From Saprospiraceae bacterium (GTDB taxonomy: Bacteria > Bacteroidota > Bacteroidia > Chitinophagales > Saprospiraceae): a stretch of 36,310 nt of DNA. The stretch covers positions 1 to 36,310 of the forward strand of contig JABFRV010000088.1 in assembly GCA_013140975.1 (NCBI GenBank), written 5' to 3'. Below the pieces are notes generated by a model that saw only the letters and a list, made by a program, of their open reading frames with translations, had not been told where the DNA came from and did no database searches. Shown piece by piece: positions 31,449 to 36,310 of this stretch (position 1 is the first letter of the stretch; every line of letters begins with the position of its first letter). A program made the position numbers and the translations under genes.

Positions 31449-33176
31449 ATGGAAGGATTTCTAGTATCAGCGCGTAAGTATAGACCTGTTCTCTGGTCCG
31501 ACGTAATAGGACAGGATCATATAACGCTGACTTTGAAGAATTCTTTGATGAAATCTCAGGTGGCTCATGCATTCTTGTTTTGTGGTCCCCGGGGTATCGG
31601 TAAAACTACCTGCGCTCGTATTCTGGCAAGAGTACTAAATTGTGAGAATCCTACAAAGGAATTTGAGCCTTGTAATACATGTTCGACATGTAAGGCATTC
31701 CAGGAAAATAATTCTTTTAATATATTTGAATTAGACGCCGCATCTAATAATAGCGTAGATGACATTCGTTCATTGGTCGAGCAGGTTCGTTTTCAGCCAC
31801 AGTATGGTAAATTTAAAATTTACATTATTGATGAAGTTCATATGCTTTCATCAAGTGCATTCAATGCATTTCTAAAAACATTGGAAGAACCTCCACCGTA
31901 CGCAAAATTTATACTTGCTACAACTGAGAAACATAAGATACTTCCCACAATACTTAGTCGCTGTCAAGTTTATGATTTTAGAAGGATTTCAATTCAAGAT
32001 ATAATACAGCAATTAAAAATCATCTGTAAGAATGAATCCATTGAGGCAGATGAGGATGCTTTATTTATGATTGCTCAAAAATCTGATGGAGCAATGAGAG
32101 ATGCATTATCCATCTTTGATAGAATTAAGTCTTTCTCAGGAAAGAAATTAACTTATAATGACGTACTGAGCAATTTGAATATTCTTGATTCGGAATATTA
32201 TTTTAAATTTTATGACGCATTTTTATCAGAAGATTTATCACAGATTTTTACTTTATTAGATTCAATACTCAAATTGGGATTTGATATAGAAGTATTATTG
32301 GAAGGATTAGCAAGCCATGCTCGAAATTTATTGATTTGCAAAAATCCGGAAATGGCTCAACTTTTTGAAGGCACAGAAAATTCTAAACAAAAGTTTTATG
32401 TACAAGCAAAGAATTGTAGTAAGTCATTTCTAATATCTTGTCTTGATCTGATAAATGAGGCAGATGTTAATCTCATAAGAAGTAAAAATAAGAGGCTGCA
32501 CACCGAAATATTATTTACAAAAATCTGCTATATGCAGAGAGCGCAACAAAATTCATTAAGTGCTACCAAGCAAGATGTCGTTGAGAAGAGAATTCCGGAA
32601 GTAAAAATCGTAAAACCTGTTGAAGTCCCAAAAGTCAATGAAACAAGTAAAATATTGCCGGAAGCAATCGCCCAGGAAACCAAAACCATAAGTGTAAAAA
32701 TTCCTCAAAACACAATAAGTGCAATCCCAAAACTTGCCAGTCTTGATAGCATAAAAGCCAAATTGCAAAATCAGGAAAAAGAAAGAAAGGAGAATCTAAT
32801 AGAACTTACACAGGCAAATTTTGAATCCTATTGGGCCACATTATTAAACGATCAAAAATCTAAAACACTGCAGGATTATATGCGGCTTGCAAGAGTTGAA
32901 GTTTCAAGTAATGAGATTGTAGTTTTTGTGAGTTCAACATTAGGGCTTGAATCTGTAAGATCTGAGTTAAGACTCGAAGAAGAAATTAAGAAACTGTTTA
33001 TAGGCGATAGATTAATTCTAAAAGTCGAAATAGACCCGGAGTTAACTTCAAAGGAAGAAATGGAAAAGCCCAAGAAATTATATTCTGCAAAAGAAAAATG
33101 GGATATAATGATGGGTTCTAATCCATTACTAGAGGAATTGCAACAAACGCTCGAATTAAAATTGGATGAGCACTAA
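31449..33176 (+). CDS. dnaX: DNA polymerase III subunit tau (gamma/tau)
   Basis: The clamp-loader ATPase of the replisome; 575 aa. Walker A is GPRGIGKT at 46-53; the zinc-binding cysteines are Cys65, Cys75, Cys78 and Cys81 (C-x9-C-x2-C-x2-C); Walker B is YIIDEVHM (125-132); the sensor 1/arginine-finger region is ATTEKHKILPTILSRC. AAA+ domains I-III span about 1-365, followed by a Lys/Pro/Glu-rich linker (about 370-440) and a C-terminal tau-specific domain (ANFESYWATLLNDQK...). I saw no slippery A-rich frameshift site for a short gamma form. It heads an operon with the acetyltransferase (11-nt overlap) and the DUF3109 gene. Confidence 0.96.
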   Translation: MEGFLVSARKYRPVLWSDVIGQDHITLTLKNSLMKSQVAHAFLFCGPRGIGKTTCARILARVLNCENPTKEFEPCNTCSTCKAFQENNSFNIFELDAASNNSVDDIRSLVEQVRFQPQYGKFKIYIIDEVHMLSSSAFNAFLKTLEEPPPYAKFILATTEKHKILPTILSRCQVYDFRRISIQDIIQQLKIICKNESIEADEDALFMIAQKSDGAMRDALSIFDRIKSFSGKKLTYNDVLSNLNILDSEYYFKFYDAFLSEDLSQIFTLLDSILKLGFDIEVLLEGLASHARNLLICKNPEMAQLFEGTENSKQKFYVQAKNCSKSFLISCLDLINEADVNLIRSKNKRLHTEILFTKICYMQRAQQNSLSATKQDVVEKRIPEVKIVKPVEVPKVNETSKILPEAIAQETKTISVKIPQNTISAIPKLASLDSIKAKLQNQEKERKENLIELTQANFESYWATLLNDQKSKTLQDYMRLARVEVSSNEIVVFVSSTLGLESVRSELRLEEEIKKLFIGDRLILKVEIDPELTSKEEMEKPKKLYSAKEKWDIMMGSNPLLEELQQTLELKLDEH

Positions 33177-33636
33177 TCTAAGCGACTCGAGCATAGTTTT
33201 TTGTAAGAATTTTGATTCACTAAGTGCAAAAGAAATATTTGATATTCTTCAACTTCGTGCCAAAGTATTTATAGTGGAGCAGAATTGTGCATACCTTGAT
33301 CCTGATGATAAAGATAAAGAATCCTTTCACTTAGGTATATATTTAGACAACACATTAATAGCATGCTCAAGGTTATTGCCTGAAGGAATATCCTATAAAA
33401 CTTATTGTTCTATCGGCAGGGTTTGTACTCATCTTGAATTTAGGAGCCGTAAAATTGGAATAGAATTAATGAATTACTCGCTTGAGTATATAGAAACGTT
33501 GTTTCCAGGCGTTCCAATAAAAATTTCTGCACAATCTTATCTCATAAATTTTTACAATAAATTTGGATTTGAAGTTACAGGTGAAGAATATATGGAAGAT
33601 AATATTCCACACACAGCAATGATTAAAATAAAATAA
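33166..33636 (+). CDS. GNAT-family N-acetyltransferase (ElaA-like)
   Basis: A 156-aa acetyl-CoA-dependent acyltransferase. It starts with ATG inside the last codons of dnaX (11-nt overlap, different frame). The ElaA-type N-terminal block LSAKEIFDILQLRAKVFIVEQNCAYLDPDDKD is clear, and motif A is at about 81-105 (SIGRVCTHLEFRSRKIGIELMNYSLEYIE, with the R/K-x-x-G-x-G/A-like RSRKIGIEL pyrophosphate loop). The C-terminal strand YNKFGFEVTGEEYMEDNIPHTAMI completes the fold. The substrate is unknown. The overlap with dnaX implies coupled translation. Confidence 0.88.
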   Translation: MSTNLSDSSIVFCKNFDSLSAKEIFDILQLRAKVFIVEQNCAYLDPDDKDKESFHLGIYLDNTLIACSRLLPEGISYKTYCSIGRVCTHLEFRSRKIGIELMNYSLEYIETLFPGVPIKISAQSYLINFYNKFGFEVTGEEYMEDNIPHTAMIKIK

Positions 33637-33645
33637 CCAGAAAAA

Positions 33646-34230
33646 ATGTATGCTATACAAGATAAATTGGTGAGTGAGGATATTTTTACACATGAATTTG
33701 TATGTAATCTTGATGCGTGCAAAGGAGCATGCTGTTGGGAAGGTGATATTGGAGCCCCGGTGTTGGATTCTGAATTAAAAGAACTTGATAAAGTAAATAA
33801 GATAATTAGTACATATCTACCTCTGGAATCTGTTAAAATCATAGAAAAGAATGGCGGGTATGAAAAAAACAAAGTAACAGAGAGTTATGTAACAAGCTTA
33901 AGAAAGGACGGCGCCTGTGTTTATATGAATCAAGACGAAAAAGGAATTGCATATTGTGGAATAGAAAAAGCATATAACGAAGGAAAAACAAAATTCAAAA
34001 AACCCGTTTCTTGTCATTTGTATCCAATCCGGATATTAGAAAATAAGACGCAAGGTTTTACAGCCGTTAATTATGATCGATGGAAAATTTGTAATCCCGC
34101 GTGTAAAAATGGTAAGAAATTAGGCGTTCCGGTTTTTCAGTTTGTCAAAGATGGTTTAATCCGAAGATTTGGGAGAGAATTTTTTAGAGAACTAAATGAA
34201 GTTTATAAGAGAATTCAGCGTAGTAGTTAA
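33646..34230 (+). CDS. DUF3109 family Cys-rich protein
   Basis: A 194-aa soluble protein of unknown function, widespread in Bacteroidota. The N-terminal cluster EFVCNLDACKGACCWEGDIGAP provides Cys20, Cys25, Cys29 and Cys30; further conserved cysteines occur in GACVYM, YCGIEKAY, VSCHLYPIR and KICNPACKNGKK. The pattern is like the YkgJ/Fe-S or zinc-binding Cys-cluster proteins, so a bound metal is likely (inference). It lies 9 nt after the acetyltransferase gene and is the last of the dnaX cluster. Confidence 0.9.
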   Translation: MYAIQDKLVSEDIFTHEFVCNLDACKGACCWEGDIGAPVLDSELKELDKVNKIISTYLPLESVKIIEKNGGYEKNKVTESYVTSLRKDGACVYMNQDEKGIAYCGIEKAYNEGKTKFKKPVSCHLYPIRILENKTQGFTAVNYDRWKICNPACKNGKKLGVPVFQFVKDGLIRRFGREFFRELNEVYKRIQRSS

Positions 34231-34270
34231 AGTTAATTGAAATCACAGAAAGTAAAATACTTTTTATTTG

Positions 34271-34294
34271 CTATAACTATAACTATAACTATAA
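34271..34294. repeat. Hexanucleotide tandem repeat (CTATAA)4
   Basis: Four exact CTATAA units followed by a partial fifth, then the palindrome TTGAAATTTCAA at 34296-34307. It lies 41 nt downstream of the DUF3109 stop, between it and the gene fragments. Confidence 0.85.
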
Positions 34295-34348
34295 CTTGAA
34301 ATTTCAATTTTGATAGCCTAAATTAAAGTTCTAATTCAACTTTATTAG

Positions 34349-35549
34349 TCAATTTTTACAACTGAATTCTTCACCCTCTCTACCTTTATTCATATTAAAA
34401 TCAATATAATATGTTTTTAGAAATTTTACACCAAATTGACAACTATAATCCGCAATTATATATTTGTGATAATGTCGGTTAAAAGTGTTAAGAGTCATGT
34501 TTTCTTTTGTAAATCTTGATCTCTCATAAAATGTAACGGAAAAAGTTGAAAATCTTTCAACATCTTTTGGAACTAAACTGCAAAATTTTTCTTCCAAGAG
34601 CTTTTTATATTGTTTTAAATCATGATAACCTTCTATAACGTGACCTTCTAATTTGTAACTATTAAAAATTGGTCTCTTAATAACAGGTATATTTATGCTA
34701 AGTATTTGTGAAATATCACCATTCTTAATTTTTAATTCTTTATTCATTTCACAACCAAAATAGTATATAAAATTAGTTAATTCTGGTGTATTTTTTATAT
34801 TTTTACTTAAGAGCTCGAAATGAAAGCTATTTTGATTTGACCCGTTATTTTCAAACTTTTCAATCATTTCTAGTCCAGCAGATTCTAGCTCCCCAACCAA
34901 CACTAAAAAATTTTATTAAGTCTTTCATATTAGTTAAATGCTCTTCCATAGTTTTATTAATAACATCATTTGTTATTCCAGTAATATCACCGGAATAACC
35001 AGATTGAAGATCATTTACATTATTTCTTGAAGGTGTTAAACCAATAAGCCTTGAATTTAAAGTAGGACGAGAACTTGGAATACTTGTTGACTCAATTGCA
35101 TTGCAAATTACAGGCCAACTTTCTGTTATGTAATTATTATCGGGTCCCCATAATTTGGCTCCATGAATTAAATGTTCAAGATTTACATCATAATTACCAG
35201 CTATTATTTCAATAACGTAATCCATATCTAATGCAGGAAATTCATTCGATACTTCATTCAGGTCACAAAGCACCTCAGGGTTATCCAATAGCCAAGTTCG
35301 CTCCAGATTGGTTATTGAAACATTGAGATGATGATCTAAAAAGTAATCTAAAAGAACCTCATTCAAGCATCTGAATTCATCATTATGCTCTCTACAGTCT
35401 TCTACTCTAGATTGATATTCAGGTAGGAGAATTACATTACATTCTTGATTAATCCTAATTATTTTCTTCTCAAAATCATCATATTGAAATTTTCCATCAT
35501 TCAGAAGGATCAAAGAATTGAATGTTTTAATTATAATTCTAAAAAGCAA
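34349..35549 (-). pseudogene. 3'-terminal fragment of a secreted-type large protein, frameshifted
   Basis: Two overlapping frames on the minus strand (about 35510-34860 and 34903-34349) join into one protein if one base is removed from the run of six T (A6 on the plus strand, 34905-34910): the join then reads ...KFLVLVGELESAGLEMIEKFEN.... The apparent start of the second frame is GTG and that of the first is TTG, so neither looks real. The combined fragment (about 390 aa) has a helical NPEVLCDLNEVSNEF-type segment, then a hinge rich in Pro/Ser/Asn with G-D-x-x-G turns, then a beta-rich end (RPIFNSYKLEGHVIEGYH; FNRHYHKYIIADYS). From memory it resembles the C-terminus of large Bacteroidota surface or Rhs-like proteins; low confidence. 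The 5' part is missing at about 35510. Confidence 0.55.
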
Positions 35550-36011
35550 ATTGTTAGTTCTGTAATTTATGATCTAACAAAAAGACCTAAACAAAAGGAA
35601 AGTGATTACACATATTATTATGAAGATTCTCTTATAACTAAGATTCATGAATCAGTTTTTAATCACAGCTATATGATATCTTATTATAAGAATACAAATA
35701 ATATTGATACCATTCGAGTTACAAATTCAAAAGGAAAACTTCATAGAATTCAAATCTTCGAATATGACACTATGAATAATGTTTACAAGAATTTTAAATT
35801 TCCTAGATTTGGCTATGCTAACACCTTACATTTATATTCAGCTAACAATATTATTACTTCACAAAGTCATACGCCAATACTAAGAGATACTAGTTGCGGA
35901 TTTAAGTTGTACGAATATAATAGCGAAAAATTTCCTACCAAAGTTACTTCATATTCTAAGAATAGTGGTTGGGTCGTTACAACATCTTATTTTTATAAGA
36001 ATTGTAAATGA
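35511..36011 (+). pseudogene. 3'-terminal fragment of a Tyr-rich beta-repeat protein
   Basis: The plausible part of the plus-strand frame begins at about 35511 (QRIECFNYNSKKQIVSSVIYDL) and runs to TGA at 36009-36011. The frame is open further left only because it runs antisense to the other fragment; its apparent start is TTG. The body repeats short strands with aromatic residues (YTYYYEDSLITKI, YMISYYKNTNNI, FKLYEYNS) like the beta-strand repeats of small Bacteroidota lipoproteins (DUF4595-like). No N-terminal signal remains, so it seems to be the truncated end of a longer protein. It is head to head with the minus-strand fragment. Confidence 0.5.
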
Positions 36012-36129
36012 TAAAATTTTATCATTTTGCACTTGGAATTACAATCGTAAATTATAATTATTTAATTCAGGGCCGAAGCCCTCTATTTATAAGCATCTTT
36101 TAACCCCAAACTAAAGTTTGAGGTTAAAA
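36006..36129. repeat. Cluster of three palindromes
   Basis: Three structures occur within 124 nt. A perfect 22-bp AT palindrome centred on ATAAAATTTTAT lies at 36006-36027 over the stop codon. AGGGC-CGAA-GCCCT is at 36069-36082. A stem of 15-nt arms, TTTTAACCCCAAACT and AGTTTGAGGTTAAAA (one mismatch), is at 36098-36129. They may be terminators or short repetitive palindromic elements. Confidence 0.7.
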
Positions 36130-36310
36130 ATATATTCGATTGATTGCTACATATGGGGAATATTTTTTGGACACATATGATTTTGATTATTTAACCCAGA
36201 TTTTTCAGTTGAGTTTCGTAGTGAGAGTCAAAAGTTCAATAAAATCAAGTGCTCACGGAGTATTTTTACCGCAAGCATAGTTACCATTATGTTGAGGATA
36301 AAAATATGAG
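36130..36310. other. Right edge of window, nothing recognised
   Basis: No supported gene, RNA or repeat was found. An ATG occurs at the very end (36306), but the window stops before a frame could be judged. Confidence 0.4.

Noticed and set aside
31357-31572. Minus-strand frame opposite the start of dnaX
   Set aside because: It is a shadow of dnaX with no promoter or family resemblance.
31449-33176. Programmed frameshift making a short gamma form of DnaX
   Set aside because: No slippery A-run followed by a stem-loop was found at the expected position after domain III.
35445-35510. N-terminal 22 residues of the plus-strand frame at the right end
   Set aside because: They start at TTG, are antisense to the minus-strand fragment and have no signal or family features.

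Overview
The window is AT-rich chromosomal DNA from a member of the Bacteroidota, most likely a gliding, type IX secretion (T9SS)-bearing lineage; a Saprospiria/Chitinophagia-like origin is my guess only. The signs are: promoter boxes of the Bacteroidota form TAnnTTTG upstream of many genes, little Shine-Dalgarno signal, the gene order mutY-ssb-gldE-gldD, a secreted metalloprotease with a T9SS-type C-terminal sorting domain, a DUF3078 protein, a DUF3109 protein, a TIGR02757/DUF2400 protein and a bacterial GH3-family adenylating enzyme. UGA is used as a normal stop codon.

Layout. 1-2.4 kb: a small membrane protein, the 23S rRNA methyltransferase RlmI (minus) and two very small genes. 2.6-5.1 kb (minus): a lytic transglycosylase followed by a GH3-family acyl-adenylating enzyme. 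5.4-10.3 kb (plus): a DUF2400 protein, a large two-domain M16 peptidase and a TPR lipoprotein. 10.4-13.1 kb (minus): an apparent operon of an ECF sigma factor, a 78-residue protein, an MscS-type channel and a DUF3078 outer-membrane protein. 13.2-18.2 kb (plus): an M28 peptidase, mutY, ssb, gldE and gldD, tightly spaced. 18.2-19.5 kb (minus): recA, with a structured stretch downstream that may encode a small RNA. 19.6-22.2 kb (plus): histidine ammonia-lyase and a PagL-like outer-membrane acyl hydrolase. 22.2-23.2 kb (minus): an SPFH/stomatin-like protein.

23.2-29.5 kb is more accessory in character, with larger spacers: a secreted M43 metalloprotease, a lipoprotein, a broken lipoprotein gene with a Cys-rich C-terminal module (one in-frame stop plus one frameshift), and two translationally coupled small outer-membrane barrels. 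A GC-rich imperfect hairpin sits in the spacer at 26.5 kb.

29.7-34.2 kb returns to housekeeping: glutamine-dependent NAD synthetase (minus) diverging from dnaX, a GNAT acetyltransferase and a DUF3109 protein (plus). 34.3-36.3 kb holds gene debris: two divergent 3'-terminal gene fragments meeting head to head near 35,510, one with a further frameshift at a homopolymer, followed by a cluster of small palindromes.

I saw no rRNA, tRNA, CRISPR array, transposase or integrase. The strongest candidates for something new are the recA-gldD intergenic RNA, the sigma/78-aa/MscS/DUF3078 operon, the broken Cys-rich secreted gene, and the rearrangement junction near 35.5 kb.
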